Shown here: positions 53,063 through 61,306 of the stretch, piece by piece
Numbering within the stretch: position 1 is the first letter of the stretch
How the letters are laid out: each line of letters begins with the position of its first letter
Assembly: GCF_003351345.1 (NCBI RefSeq)
Contig: NZ_QQTO01000019.1
Span: 930,001-994,000 of the forward strand
From: Allobosea caraganae
GTDB lineage: Bacteria; Pseudomonadota; Alphaproteobacteria; Rhizobiales; Beijerinckiaceae
Length of the DNA: 64,000 nucleotides
Reading direction: 5' to 3'
The notes under the pieces: generated by a model
What the model was told of the DNA's origin: nothing
Seen by the model: only the letters and a program-made list of their open reading frames with translations
Database searches by the model: none
Position numbers and translations under genes: made by a program

Positions 53063-53399
53063 GGTCCAGGCCAGAAGTCGATAAGGCGCGGGGAACCCTC
53101 TCCTGTAAGGAGAGGGCAGGGTGAGGTGTCGGCCAGAATACCAGTGAGGCTGAGCGAGGGCCGCTGCTCCGCCAATGGCATCAAGGTTGAACGACGCTAC
53201 CTCTGTCATTGCGAGCTCGGCGAAGCAACCCAGGAGGACTGGACGAGCGAGACCCCTAGGTTGCTTCGCTACGCTCGCAATGACGGAAAAGCCGTTGGGT
53301 CACGGCAGCAGCGTCCAACGGCCTACACCTCACCCAACCCTCTCCTTACAGGAGAGGGCTCCCGCGCCCCTTTTTGTAACGCTCAGGAGGTGAACGACG
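53063..53399. other. 337-base intergenic region filled by palindromic repeats
   Basis: No gene is supported between the Gfo/Idh gene and the convergent CoA-transferase. The region is mostly the composite repeat 53096-53358, described separately. Confidence 0.7.
53096..53358. repeat. Composite nested palindromic repeat (type C arms around a type A element)
   Basis: Outer arms of 34 bases, CCCTCTCCTGTAAGGAGAGG... (53096-53129) and its inverse (53325-53358), match except for CA versus TT. Between them lies a second palindrome (53205-53284), GTCATTGCGAGC plus GCGAAGCAACC, with arms that match at 23 of 26 bases. The inner type A element has close kin at 58694-58780. Confidence 0.8.
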
Positions 53400-54635
53400 C
53401 TATCCCGCGCTCGCGACCTTGCGTCCGGTGCGCTCGCCTTCGCTGAACGCCCCGGCCTCTTCCAGCCTGCGCACCTCGTCCGCCGCAAATCCGTAATCGG
53501 CCAGGATCTCGTCGCGATGCTGGTCGAGCTCCGGCGGCGCGTGCTGGATGGTGGCGGGGGTGCCGCTGAGCCGGAACGGGCTGGAGACCGCCTTCACCGT
53601 CTCGCCGGCATAGTCGAACTGGGTCACGCCGCCGGATTCGGCGAGCTGCGGATGCTCGGCCGCCTCGCCGGCATTGTTGACCTTGGCGACGTTGACCTTC
53701 ACCGGGCCGAGCCGCTCGATGACCTCCTGGCTCGAGAGCAGGCTGGTCACGGCGGAGATCGCCTCGATCACCTCGGTGCGGTGGGTCTGGCGGTCGCGCA
53801 CCGTCTTGTATCGGGGGATGGCGAGCCGCTCGGCGTCGAGCGCGCGGGCGCAGCGCTGCCACATCGCATCGCTCGGCGCGATGATGACGACGCTGCCATC
53901 GGCGGTCGGGAAGACCTGGTTTGGCACGCTGAGATGGTTGGCCGTGCCCATCGGCTTCCGAATGGTGCCGTCGATCCAGTACTCGGAATAAAAATAGTTC
54001 AGCAGATGGGCCGAGCTCAGCAGCAGCGAGGCTTCGACGCGCTGACCCCTACCGGTCTGGGTACGGCTGTAGAGGGCCGCCATGACGGCGCCGACCAAGG
54101 CGAGCGAGCCGTGCAGGTCGACCACCGCAGTGCCGACGCGAACCGGCGGCCGGCCGGGCTCGCCGGTCAGGCTCATCAGGCCGCTATGGGCCTGGAGCGC
54201 GAGGTCGTTGGCGCCGAAATCGGAGAGCGGGCCCGACGGGCCATAGGCGAAGAACTCGCCATAGATCAGGCTGGGATTGGCTTCCTGCACGCTCTCATAG
54301 TCGAGCCGCCACTTCTTCATCGCGCCGGGGCGGAAATTATGGACGGCGACGTCGCATTGCGTGATCAGCCGCCGAGCCACCTTGCGGCCGGCCTCCGACT
54401 GGAGGTCGAGCGCGATCGAGCGCTTGTTGCGGTTGAGCGCGAGATAGGACGGGCTGACGCCGAGCCGCGGCTCGGTGCCCTCGGTCAGGCCCAGATAGCG
54501 CGCCTCGTCGCCGGTCAGCGGGGCCTCGACCTTGACCACGTCGGCGCCGAGATCGCCGAGAATCTGCGTGGCGGCGGGCCCGGCAAAGACGCGCGAGAAA
54601 TCCACAACCCTGATGCCGTCCAATGCGCCTGCCAC
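53400..54635 (-). CDS. CaiB/BaiF-type (family III) CoA-transferase
   Basis: A 411-residue CoA-transferase. The typical start ALDGIRVVDFSRVFAGPAAT and LGDLGADVVKVEAPLTGDEA is present, then the core NRNKRSIALDLQSEAGRKVA and YGPSGPLSDFGANDLALQAH, with the catalytic Asp in the last stretch. No ATG lies at a suitable place; a GTG at 54633-54635 gives VAGALDGIRVV, with a TTG at 54623 as the alternative. It is the last of three minus-strand genes with two MaoC-like hydratases, a different CoA module from the one at 46983-49691. Confidence 0.9.
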   Translation of the reverse strand: MAGALDGIRVVDFSRVFAGPAATQILGDLGADVVKVEAPLTGDEARYLGLTEGTEPRLGVSPSYLALNRNKRSIALDLQSEAGRKVARRLITQCDVAVHNFRPGAMKKWRLDYESVQEANPSLIYGEFFAYGPSGPLSDFGANDLALQAHSGLMSLTGEPGRPPVRVGTAVVDLHGSLALVGAVMAALYSRTQTGRGQRVEASLLLSSAHLLNYFYSEYWIDGTIRKPMGTANHLSVPNQVFPTADGSVVIIAPSDAMWQRCARALDAERLAIPRYKTVRDRQTHRTEVIEAISAVTSLLSSQEVIERLGPVKVNVAKVNNAGEAAEHPQLAESGGVTQFDYAGETVKAVSSPFRLSGTPATIQHAPPELDQHRDEILADYGFAADEVRRLEEAGAFSEGERTGRKVASAG

Positions 54636-54706
54636 GTCGCTTACCCGTTCTGCTCGTTGTCGTTCGGCCGCGGCGCACTCTTGGCCGCTGCCAGTCCCGT
54701 TCTGCC

Positions 54707-55162
54707 TCAGCGCACCGGCGCGTAGACCAGCGCCTCGCCCACGGTCAGCTTCTTGCCGGTGTCGTCCTCGCACCAGACGTCGAACTGGTAGGCGGTCTCG
54801 CCCTCGGCCGTCTGCGCCGTGGAGGTGACGCGGGCGACGGCGATGACGATCTGGTCCTCGAAGATCGGCGCGATGTACTTGGTGCGCAGCCGGCCCTTGC
54901 CGGCGACGGTGCGGCCGAAGACGTCGAAGAGCAGGCCCATGATCCAGTTGGTCGAGATCATGCCGTCCGAGATGATGCCGGGCAGGCCCTGCTTCCAGGC
55001 GTAGGCGTCGTCGTCGTGGATGGTCGGGTCCTGCGTATGGATGCGGCCGTCGTCATGGGCGACGGTCGGCTGGGCATCGACATACCAGCGCATGCGCTCG
55101 CGGGTCATGGGGCGGGGGGCGGAGCGCAACTCGGAGCCGATCTGCAAGGTCGTGGTCGTCAT
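54707..55162 (-). CDS. MaoC-like dehydratase family protein
   Basis: A 151-residue hot-dog-fold protein of the MaoC-like hydratase type. RYMRWYVD-like start (RERMRWYVDAQPTVA) and the loop HDDDAYAWKQGLPGIISDGM carry the Asp and Gly residues of the hydratase-2 site, then LRTKYIAPIFEDQIVIAVAR. It forms a pair with the next gene; MaoC-like pairs often make a heterodimer in which one chain carries the catalytic Asp-His. Likely role is hydration of an unsaturated acyl-CoA made by the neighbouring CoA-transferase. Confidence 0.8.
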   Translation of the reverse strand: MTTTTLQIGSELRSAPRPMTRERMRWYVDAQPTVAHDDGRIHTQDPTIHDDDAYAWKQGLPGIISDGMISTNWIMGLLFDVFGRTVAGKGRLRTKYIAPIFEDQIVIAVARVTSTAQTAEGETAYQFDVWCEDDTGKKLTVGEALVYAPVR

Positions 55163-55173
55163 GATCGTTTCCC

Positions 55174-55617
55174 TCAGGCCGCAGCGGAGTCTTCGCCGCG
55201 GAAGGCGAGGATGGCGGTGTCGCGATAGGCGATCAGCAGCTTGCCGTCGGAGGCGCGCCGCAGGTCGATCGTCATCACGACGTAGTCGCGGCCCTTCTTC
55301 TGGTAGCGCTCGACGACCTCGCCGGAGACGCTGAGCTTTTCGCCGACGGGCACCTCGGCATGGATGGTCGCGTCGTATTCATAGTGGATGCGGGCGCTCG
55401 GGCCGGTGCCGAGCGGGCAGCCGTGGCGGTAGAGCCGGAGCTTGTCGAGATGGACCAGGGTCGGCGGCGCGATCGGCCTGTCGACGCCCTGCAGGAAGTC
55501 GTGATGCAACTCGTTGGCGTGGCTGTACTCGCGCACCACGAAGGCGCTCATCGTGTATTCGAGCGGGCCGATCCTGTCGCCCACCTCCAGATCCGAAACA
55601 TACTTGCCTGTCGCCAC
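55174..55617 (-). CDS. MaoC-like dehydratase family protein
   Basis: A 147-residue hot-dog-fold protein. VSDLEVGDRIGPLEYTMSAF and VREYSHANELHHDFLQG show the usual MaoC start and the hydrated-acyl site; KLSVSGEVVERYQKKGRDYV and LLIAYRDTAILAFRGED follow as the last strands. It is the first gene of the minus-strand group and is divergent from a LysR regulator across about 260 bases containing TCGTGCA repeats. It is probably the partner chain of the protein at 54707. Confidence 0.8.
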   Translation of the reverse strand: MATGKYVSDLEVGDRIGPLEYTMSAFVVREYSHANELHHDFLQGVDRPIAPPTLVHLDKLRLYRHGCPLGTGPSARIHYEYDATIHAEVPVGEKLSVSGEVVERYQKKGRDYVVMTIDLRRASDGKLLIAYRDTAILAFRGEDSAAA

Positions 55618-55754
55618 GATGCGCCCTCGCCAGAACCCTGCTTGCTTGACGAGAGGATAGAAGGCGCATTCCCCGGCCTGAACCCGCAGGGAGCAAGCAG
55701 GAACTTTTCATCCGCCGCAAATGACCGGCGGAGCCTCTGAAAAATAACGGGTTT

Positions 55755-55819
55755 TTCGTGCAGTTGGGGTACGCGCGTTGGCGCAGGGCGGTCGTGCATC
55801 ACCACCAAAGCTTGCACGA
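55755..55819. promoter_or_regulatory. TCGTGCA repeats, candidate LysR binding sites
   Basis: TCGTGCA occurs at 55755-55761 and 55792-55798, and its inverse TGCACGA at 55813-55819, within the space between the divergent MaoC gene and the LysR gene. The last two form a 7-base inverted pair 14 bases apart, 58 bases before the LysR ATG. Confidence 0.4.
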
Positions 55820-55876
55820 TAGCCGGCTGCTCAATAGGCTTCCTTCCAAAATAAGCAAAGATCACAGGAGGACGCC

Positions 55877-56827
55877 ATGGAGTGGCTGCGTGCAGCGGAA
55901 CTGTTCGTCAACGTCGTGCAACTGGGTAGCCTGTCGGCGGCGGCGCGCCGCTGCGGCGTCTCGCCCGCGACGGTATCCCGGATCATCCATTCGCTCGAGG
56001 AGGATGTCGGCGGGCGGCTGCTCAACCGCACCAGCCGCAAGCTCAACCTGACCGAGGCCGGGGAGTTCTACTACAGCAAGGTCGACCAGATCCTGCACCA
56101 GATCCAGGAGGCCAACGACAGCGTCGCCCGGCTGCAATCGAGCCCGCGCGGGACCTTGCGGGTGCATTCGCGCATGCTGGTCGGCAACCAGTACATCGTG
56201 CCGGCCCTGACCGAGTTCTCGCGGCGCTATCCCGAGATCAGCGTCGACCTGCTGCTCTCGAACTACGCGGTCGACCTCGTCGCGCAGAACATCGATGTCG
56301 ACATCCGCATCGGCAAGATGGAGGATTCGGCGCTGATCGCGCGCAAGCTCGCCCATGCCCATCGCGTCGTCTGCGCGACGCCGCGCTATCTCGCGATCGT
56401 GCCGCCGCTGGAGAGCCCGGAGGCGCTGAGCGGCTATAACTGCCTGACCTACCGGCTCAATCTCGGCCGCTCGGTCTGGCGCTTCATCGATCCCGAGGGC
56501 AAGCTGAGCGAGGTTCCGGTCAACGGCAACCTGCAATCGGACAACGGCCAGGCCCTGCTGCAGGCGGCGCTGGCCGGGCATGGCATCGTGATCATGCCGG
56601 ACTGGGCGGTGCGCGACGAACTCGCCAGCGGCGCGCTGGTCAGGCTCTTGCCCGAATACCAGGTCAGCAACCTCGAATTCGACAATGGCGTCTACGCCGT
56701 GTTCCAGCACGCGACGCAGGTGCCGAGCAAGATCCGCGTCTTCGTCGACTATATCGCCGGCTACTTCAAGGAGCAGCTCGGCGAGGCGCCGAAGCGCCGC
56801 GAGCCGGCGAATCTGCGCGTGGTGTGA
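55877..56827 (+). CDS. LysR-family transcriptional regulator
   Basis: A 316-residue regulator. The winged helix is GSLSAAARRCGVSPATVSRI (about residues 16-35) with RLLNRTSRKLNLTEAGEFYY; the effector domain starts GTLRVHSRMLVGNQYIVPAL and shows LQSDNGQALLQAALAGHGIV, the usual LysR inducer pocket. The AGGAGG-type site (55866-55871) is five bases from ATG 55877. It is divergent from the MaoC/CoA-transferase genes and likely controls them. Confidence 0.93.
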   Translation: MEWLRAAELFVNVVQLGSLSAAARRCGVSPATVSRIIHSLEEDVGGRLLNRTSRKLNLTEAGEFYYSKVDQILHQIQEANDSVARLQSSPRGTLRVHSRMLVGNQYIVPALTEFSRRYPEISVDLLLSNYAVDLVAQNIDVDIRIGKMEDSALIARKLAHAHRVVCATPRYLAIVPPLESPEALSGYNCLTYRLNLGRSVWRFIDPEGKLSEVPVNGNLQSDNGQALLQAALAGHGIVIMPDWAVRDELASGALVRLLPEYQVSNLEFDNGVYAVFQHATQVPSKIRVFVDYIAGYFKEQLGEAPKRREPANLRVV

Positions 56828-56831
56828 AACT

Positions 56832-56955
56832 CACAGCCCTCATCCTGAGGAGCAGGCACTTGCCTGCGTCTCGAAGGATGTTCCAGAGGGCGCTGTCACC
56901 GCGAGCTGGTTCATCCTTCGAGACGCGCTTCGCGCTCCTCAGGATGAGGGCTGTG
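56832..56955. repeat. Type B palindromic repeat (BIME-like, two nested arm pairs)
   Basis: Outer arms CACAGCCCTCATCCTGAGGAGC (56832-56853) and its perfect inverse (56934-56955, 22 bases) enclose inner arms GCGTCTCGAAGGATG (56866-56880) and CATCCTTCGAGACGC (56912-56926). It lies immediately after the LysR stop and 23 bases before the convergent GST stop. The same element recurs at 60284-60391. Confidence 0.8.
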
Positions 56956-56977
56956 GGGCTCACGCCGATTTGCGGAC

Positions 56978-57574
56978 TCAGCTCGGCTCGGTCGCGGCCA
57001 TCGAGGGGCGTTCGAGCAGCCTGGCGTAGAAGGCGGCCAGCCGCGGGTGCTTGATGCCCTCGAATTCCGGCAGGCGGCGGGCCGTGTAGCCGATGGCGCA
57101 GGCGGTCGCGACCAGGCCAAGGTCGAATTCCGGCGCGGCCGGGTCGATCGTGCGCTCCAGCTCGTCGAGGCAGCGCTGGACCTTGCCGAAATGCCAGGCG
57201 ATGAACTCGGCCGATTGCTCGGCTGCCGGCCGCAGCCGCTCGTTGCGCACCAGGATTGCCGCCTCGATGATGCCGTCGGCATCGGCGATGCGCGTCAGCG
57301 CTCGCCAGCGGGCGGGGCCGCTCGCCGGCAGCAGCCGCTCCTTGCCGAACTCGGCGTCGAGATACTCGGCGATCACGGGCGAATCCTTCAGCGTCAGGCC
57401 GTCGGCCGTGACGAGGAAGGGGATTTTGCCGAGCGGGTTGAGCGGGATCACCGCCTCCGGCTTCTGGCGCGGGTTGACGTCGATCAGCTCGACCTTGTCG
57501 TGCAGCCCATGCTCGTGGATCACCACGAAGACTTTTCGCGCATAGGGCGACATGCTGTTGGCGTAGAGGCGCAT
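56978..57574 (-). CDS. Glutathione S-transferase family protein
   Basis: A 198-residue GST. The N-terminal thioredoxin-like half has MRLYANSMSPYARKVFVVIH (Ser in the position used for catalysis in many bacterial GSTs), VELIDVNPRQKPEAVIPLNP and GKIPFLVTADGLTLKDSPVI, containing the cis-Pro and the glutathione-binding Ser. A helical C-terminal half follows. The ATG at 57574 gives the proper start; longer frames upstream lack similarity. It is transcribed alone and converges with the LysR gene. Confidence 0.9.
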   Translation of the reverse strand: MRLYANSMSPYARKVFVVIHEHGLHDKVELIDVNPRQKPEAVIPLNPLGKIPFLVTADGLTLKDSPVIAEYLDAEFGKERLLPASGPARWRALTRIADADGIIEAAILVRNERLRPAAEQSAEFIAWHFGKVQRCLDELERTIDPAAPEFDLGLVATACAIGYTARRLPEFEGIKHPRLAAFYARLLERPSMAATEPS

Positions 57575-57869
57575 CGCGCTGATCCCTGTCGTCCGGGCGC
57601 GGCAGTGCTGTGCGCCATTGGATGAAGCTCTACCCGCGCCCGCGCGGGCCGGCCAGAGGGGCGCCTGGACAGCAGCTTTGCGCCGCGTGGAAATGCGTCG
57701 CTCCGGCAGGCCGATCCCCTCCAGTCTTCGTAAATCTGGTTTGCGCCGCGGCCCGTATGCGCTGGCCCGGCTGCAAAATAGCATCCTGGCGGTCGGAAGA
57801 GGCGGCGCCTGCTGCGAGAGCAGGGGGAGTTGCCGCGCCGGCTTGTCTCGCGCAGAACGGATCAGCCAT
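57575..57869. other. 295-base spacer between divergent GST and SDR genes
   Basis: I see no gene, repeat or clear operator here; it must contain the two divergent promoters. Confidence 0.4.
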
Positions 57870-58616
57870 ATGAACAGGATCGACCTCGACGGCCGCGTCG
57901 CCATCATCACCGGAGGCGCCGGCGGGATCGGTCTCGCCACGCTCGAACGCTTCGCCGCCTCGGGCGCCAAGAGCGTGATCTGGGACCTCGACGAAAAGCT
58001 CATCGGCGAGGCGGCGGCGCGCTTTCCTGGCACGACCGGCCTGCGCGTCGACGTCACCGACGAGGACGCGGTCAGGCGCGCCGCGGCCGAGACCTTCGCG
58101 CAGCACGGCAAGATCGACATCCTGGTGAACGCCGCCGGCGTCACCAATCCCAGGACGCTGGTGGTCGAGTACTCGCTGGCGCTGTGGCGGAAGATGATCG
58201 ACATCAACCTGACCGGCACCTTCCTGTGCTCGCGCGAGGTCGTGCCCTTCATGCAGAAGGTCGACTATGGCCGCGTCGTCAACCTCGGCTCGGTCTCGGG
58301 CAAGGAGGGCAACCCGTTCAGCTCGGGCTACTCCGCTTCGAAGGCGGCGGTGCATTCGCTGACCAAGTCGCTCGGCAAGGAACTGGCCAAGACCGGCATC
58401 CGCGTGAATGCGGTCGCGCCGGCGATCATCGCCACCAAGAACCTGTTCCACGACATGCCGGAGGAGATGCGCAACCTCTGGGTCTCGCGCGTGCCGATGG
58501 GCCGGCCGGGCCAACCCGAGGAGGTCGCGGCGATGATCGCCTGGCTCGCCTCGGAGGATTGCAGCTTCTCGACCGGCGGAATCTTCGACATCTCGGGTGG
58601 CCGTGCGACCTATTGA
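57870..58616 (+). CDS. Short-chain dehydrogenase/reductase
   Basis: A 248-residue SDR. Motif TGGAGGIG at residues 15-22, D in VIWDLDEK (NAD preference suggested), NAAG, then the active site S in NLGSVSGKEG and Y-S-A-S-K in SSGYSASKAAVHSL. The C-terminal GGIFDISGGRATY is typical of the 3-oxoacyl/sugar-dehydrogenase branch. It begins at ATG 57870, without a strong ribosome site, and is followed by a 36-base-pair hairpin before a convergent gene. Confidence 0.92.
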   Translation: MNRIDLDGRVAIITGGAGGIGLATLERFAASGAKSVIWDLDEKLIGEAAARFPGTTGLRVDVTDEDAVRRAAAETFAQHGKIDILVNAAGVTNPRTLVVEYSLALWRKMIDINLTGTFLCSREVVPFMQKVDYGRVVNLGSVSGKEGNPFSSGYSASKAAVHSLTKSLGKELAKTGIRVNAVAPAIIATKNLFHDMPEEMRNLWVSRVPMGRPGQPEEVAAMIAWLASEDCSFSTGGIFDISGGRATY

Positions 58617-58693
58617 GCGCCCGGCTCATAAAGGCCTGAGCCGCCAATCCTGAGGAGGCCGCATCGCGGCCTTCTCACGATGCTCCAGCTCTG

Positions 58694-58780
58694 ACCGTCA
58701 TTGCGAGCGCAGCGAAGCAATCCAGGGGGGCTTGCTCGCCCGGTCCCCCTGGATTGCTTCGCTGCGCTCGCAATGACGGT
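58694..58780. repeat. Type A palindromic repeat: perfect 36-base-pair hairpin
   Basis: Left arm 58694-58729 (ACCGTCATTGCGAGCGCAGC...) and right arm 58745-58780 are perfect reverse complements, with a 15-base loop. The inner part CATTGCGAGCG..GCGAAGCAA is shared with 53205-53284. Position between convergent genes suggests a termination or transcript-end role in addition to repeat mobility. Confidence 0.85.
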
Positions 58781-58796
58781 GAGGTCTTGAGGCGTA

Positions 58797-59216
58797 TTAC
58801 TTGGTGACGAAGACGCGGGCGATTTCCTGATCGGCCAGCTTCCAGCCGTCCTCGGTTCGCACGAAGCGGCTGTGCCAGTCGCCGATGCTGAAGGGCTGGC
58901 CCATCGCCAAAGGCAGCTCGGCGCCGCGGCCGTTATGCATCACGTAGTAGGTCAGGCCTTCGGCATGGTCGGCGTCGATGATGCGAATGCGCATCGTCGT
59001 CAGCAGATGCCGCATCACCAGGTCATCCGGGCGCTTGCCCAGGATGTTCGGGATTTCGGCCGCGCCGCGCAAGGTCAGGTCGCCGCGGCGCAGCGTCCCG
59101 TCCGGTGCGAAGAGCGCGACCATGCCGGCGGCGTCGCCTCGGTCGACCGCGACCGCGTATTCCGCCAGCAGGGAGCGGCAGGCCTGTTCGATGCTTTGCT
59201 TGTCGTGCGTGTCCAT
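58797..59216 (-). CDS. SnoaL-like / NTF2-fold protein
   Basis: A 139-residue protein of the NTF2-like fold, which includes SnoaL cyclases, steroid isomerase and small ligand-binding proteins. The start QACRSLLAEYAVAVDRGDAA then GMVALFAPDGTLRRGDLTLR is characteristic, and the C-terminus ends in SIGDWHSRFVRTEDGWKLAD. No catalytic set identifies a reaction. It converges with the SDR gene and is followed on its strand by the type A hairpin. Confidence 0.8.
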   Translation of the reverse strand: MDTHDKQSIEQACRSLLAEYAVAVDRGDAAGMVALFAPDGTLRRGDLTLRGAAEIPNILGKRPDDLVMRHLLTTMRIRIIDADHAEGLTYYVMHNGRGAELPLAMGQPFSIGDWHSRFVRTEDGWKLADQEIARVFVTK

Positions 59217-59436
59217 GCCCCGAGCGGTCGCACGTGGCTGTACGCCTGTCAGCCCGGCGCAAGCGACAAGCTGATTTCCGTCCTGTGAAACGGCGATCCG
59301 GCGTTTGCACGACGGGAGAAGCTGGCATCCGGCCCCTGCGCCTTACCCGGGGCGGGGGGCGCTGCTAGGTCTGGTGAGCAAGATGGCTGGTGTCTTTCGC
59401 CGGCCGAGATGTCACCGATACGGGCCGGGCGCAGCG

Positions 59437-60264
59437 ATGATCCATACAGAAATCAACGGCGTAAGCCTGCCGGTGCTCGGCTTCGGCACCTATCACCTGC
59501 GCGGGCCGGAGGGCGTCAGGGCGATCCGCCACGCGCTCGATATCGGCTATCGCTACGTCGATACCGCCGCACGCTACGAGAACGAGGAGGAGGTTGGCCA
59601 GGCCATCGCTGAATCCGGCCTCGACCGGGACCGGCTCTTCCTCGCCACCAAGCTGCGCTACACGGATCTTGAGCCGGCTTCGATCGAGCAAAAGGTGCAG
59701 GAGGGCCTGAAGCGACTGCGCGTCGACCATGTCGACCTCTTGATGCCGCATTGGCCGAGCCCGGAGATTCCGGTCGCGCCGATCATGGAGGCCTTCGCCA
59801 AGGTGCGAGACAAGGGCTATGCCCGCCATATCGGCGTCAGCAATTTTCCGACGCGGCACATGCGCGAGGCGATCGCGGCCTTCGACGGGCCGCTCTTTGC
59901 CAACCAGGTCGAGTATCACCCGTTCCTGCGCCAGTCGGCCGTGCTCGAGCAATTGCGCGCGCATGGCATTCTGCTGACCGCGGCGGTGCCGCTGGCGCGC
60001 GGCGCGATCGATGCGGAGCCGGTGCTGCACGAGCTTGCCGCCGCGCATGGCAAGACCACGGCGCAGATTACCCTGCGCTGGCTGATCCAGCAGCCCGGCG
60101 TGACCGCGATCCCGAAATCGGGGCAGGCAGAGCGGATCAGGCAGAATTTCGAGATTTTCGACTTCGCCCTGTCCGACGACGAGATGGCGCGGATCGACGC
60201 GCTGCAAGGCGACCGCCGCCTCGTCGACACGCATTGGGCGCCGGAATGGGATGCGGTGAGCTAA
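59437..60264 (+). CDS. Aldo/keto reductase
   Basis: A 275-residue NADPH-dependent reductase with an (alpha/beta)8 barrel. The catalytic tetrad is visible: Asp in YRYVDTAARYENEEEVG (with Tyr), Lys in LFLATKLRY and His in DLLMPHWPSP. VEYHPFLRQSAVLEQLRAHG and IPKSGQAERIRQNFEIFDFA are family motifs for substrate and NADPH binding. The ATG at 59437 is chosen because it gives the usual IHTEINGVSLPVLGFGTYHL start. It is transcribed alone and is followed by a type B repeat. Confidence 0.93.
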   Translation: MIHTEINGVSLPVLGFGTYHLRGPEGVRAIRHALDIGYRYVDTAARYENEEEVGQAIAESGLDRDRLFLATKLRYTDLEPASIEQKVQEGLKRLRVDHVDLLMPHWPSPEIPVAPIMEAFAKVRDKGYARHIGVSNFPTRHMREAIAAFDGPLFANQVEYHPFLRQSAVLEQLRAHGILLTAAVPLARGAIDAEPVLHELAAAHGKTTAQITLRWLIQQPGVTAIPKSGQAERIRQNFEIFDFALSDDEMARIDALQGDRRLVDTHWAPEWDAVS

Positions 60265-60283
60265 ACGGCGTCTAACCCACAGT

Positions 60284-60391
60284 CCTCATCCTGAGGAGCG
60301 CCGTAGGCGCGTCTCGAAGGATGTTCCAGGAGGTTCGGAAGCCCACTGGAGCATCCTTCGAGACGCCGCTGCGCGGCTCCTCAGGATGAGG
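60284..60391. repeat. Type B palindromic repeat, second copy
   Basis: Outer arms CCTCATCCTGAGGAGC (60284-60299) and GCTCCTCAGGATGAGG (60376-60391), inner arms GCGTCTCGAAGGATG (60309-60323) and CATCCTTCGAGACGC (60352-60366). Arms match those at 56832-56955; the loop differs. It lies between convergent genes. Confidence 0.8.
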
Positions 60392-60427
60392 GCTGAGCTG
60401 TTCGGGCCGTGAAGCGAAGGTTCCGCG

Positions 60428-61192
60428 CTACTTGCGCCGCCCCGCATACGCGCCGAGCCCGTCCTTGAGCTCGGCATTGCCGGTCTTGGCTTTCGCGTTC
60501 TTGGTCGCGAGCGCGATGCCGTCCTCGTAGCCGAGCTCCTCGCAATGGCGCAGGAAGCGCTTGGTCTCCTCCAACGCGCCGGGCTTACCGGCGAGGATGG
60601 CGGTCAGCGTCTCCTCCAACTCCTGCTCCAGCCTTGCTGCCGGGACGGCCCGGCTGACGAGGCCGAGGCGCATCGCCTCATGCGCGTCGAAGGTCCGGCC
60701 GGAGAGCAGCAGGTCGGCGGCGTCGCGCGGGCGCATCAGCTTGAGCAGGCTCGGCACTGCGCCATAGGGCGCGATGCCGTGGCGTACCTCGGGGAAGCCC
60801 AGCTTCGCCGTTTCCTCGGCGATGACGATGTCGGCCCAGCCGGCGATCATCGTGCCGATGCCGAGCGCGACGCGCTCGACCACGCTGACCACCGGCTTCG
60901 GGCAGAAATAGATCGCGCGGTTCATGCCCTCGATCAGGTCGTACATGCGCTCGACCTCTTCGGGCGGCGCAGTCTGCAGGGCGGCGAGGTCGTTGAGGTC
61001 GCGCCCGGCGCAGAAGGCGCCCTGCCGGCCGCGCAGCACGACGGCGCGGCAGCTCGCGTCGCCCGCGAGCGCCGTCATCTCGGCGACGAGCCCGGCGACC
61101 ATCTGGTTGGAGAGCGCGTTGAGCCGGCCGGGATTGCTCAGCCAGAGCGTGACGATCCCCGACGCGCTGCGCTCGACCTCGATGCCGCTCAT
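60428..61192 (-). CDS. Enoyl-CoA hydratase/isomerase family protein
   Basis: A 254-residue crotonase-fold enzyme. The oxyanion-hole segments are RGRQGAFCAGRDLNDLAALQ and VVSVVERVALGIGTMIAGWA; GFPEVRHGIAPYGAVP is the active-site loop. It ends in a basic tail (AYAGRRK). It is transcribed alone on the minus strand and may act in fatty- or aromatic-acid degradation. Confidence 0.88.
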   Translation of the reverse strand: MSGIEVERSASGIVTLWLSNPGRLNALSNQMVAGLVAEMTALAGDASCRAVVLRGRQGAFCAGRDLNDLAALQTAPPEEVERMYDLIEGMNRAIYFCPKPVVSVVERVALGIGTMIAGWADIVIAEETAKLGFPEVRHGIAPYGAVPSLLKLMRPRDAADLLLSGRTFDAHEAMRLGLVSRAVPAARLEQELEETLTAILAGKPGALEETKRFLRHCEELGYEDGIALATKNAKAKTGNAELKDGLGAYAGRRK

Positions 61193-61306
61193 GCCAATGC
61201 TCCTCGCTGACGCCGGGCGAATGCCCGTCCGGCGCTTATAGCCGAGCGGCGGGAGCGGGGTGTTGCGCCGGGTCGATTGTTGCTTTTCGCCCGGCGAAGA
61301 GTCGGA

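Noticed and set aside
53126-53446. Short coding frames over 53063-53399
   Set aside because: The frames run across inverted repeats and are explained by them.
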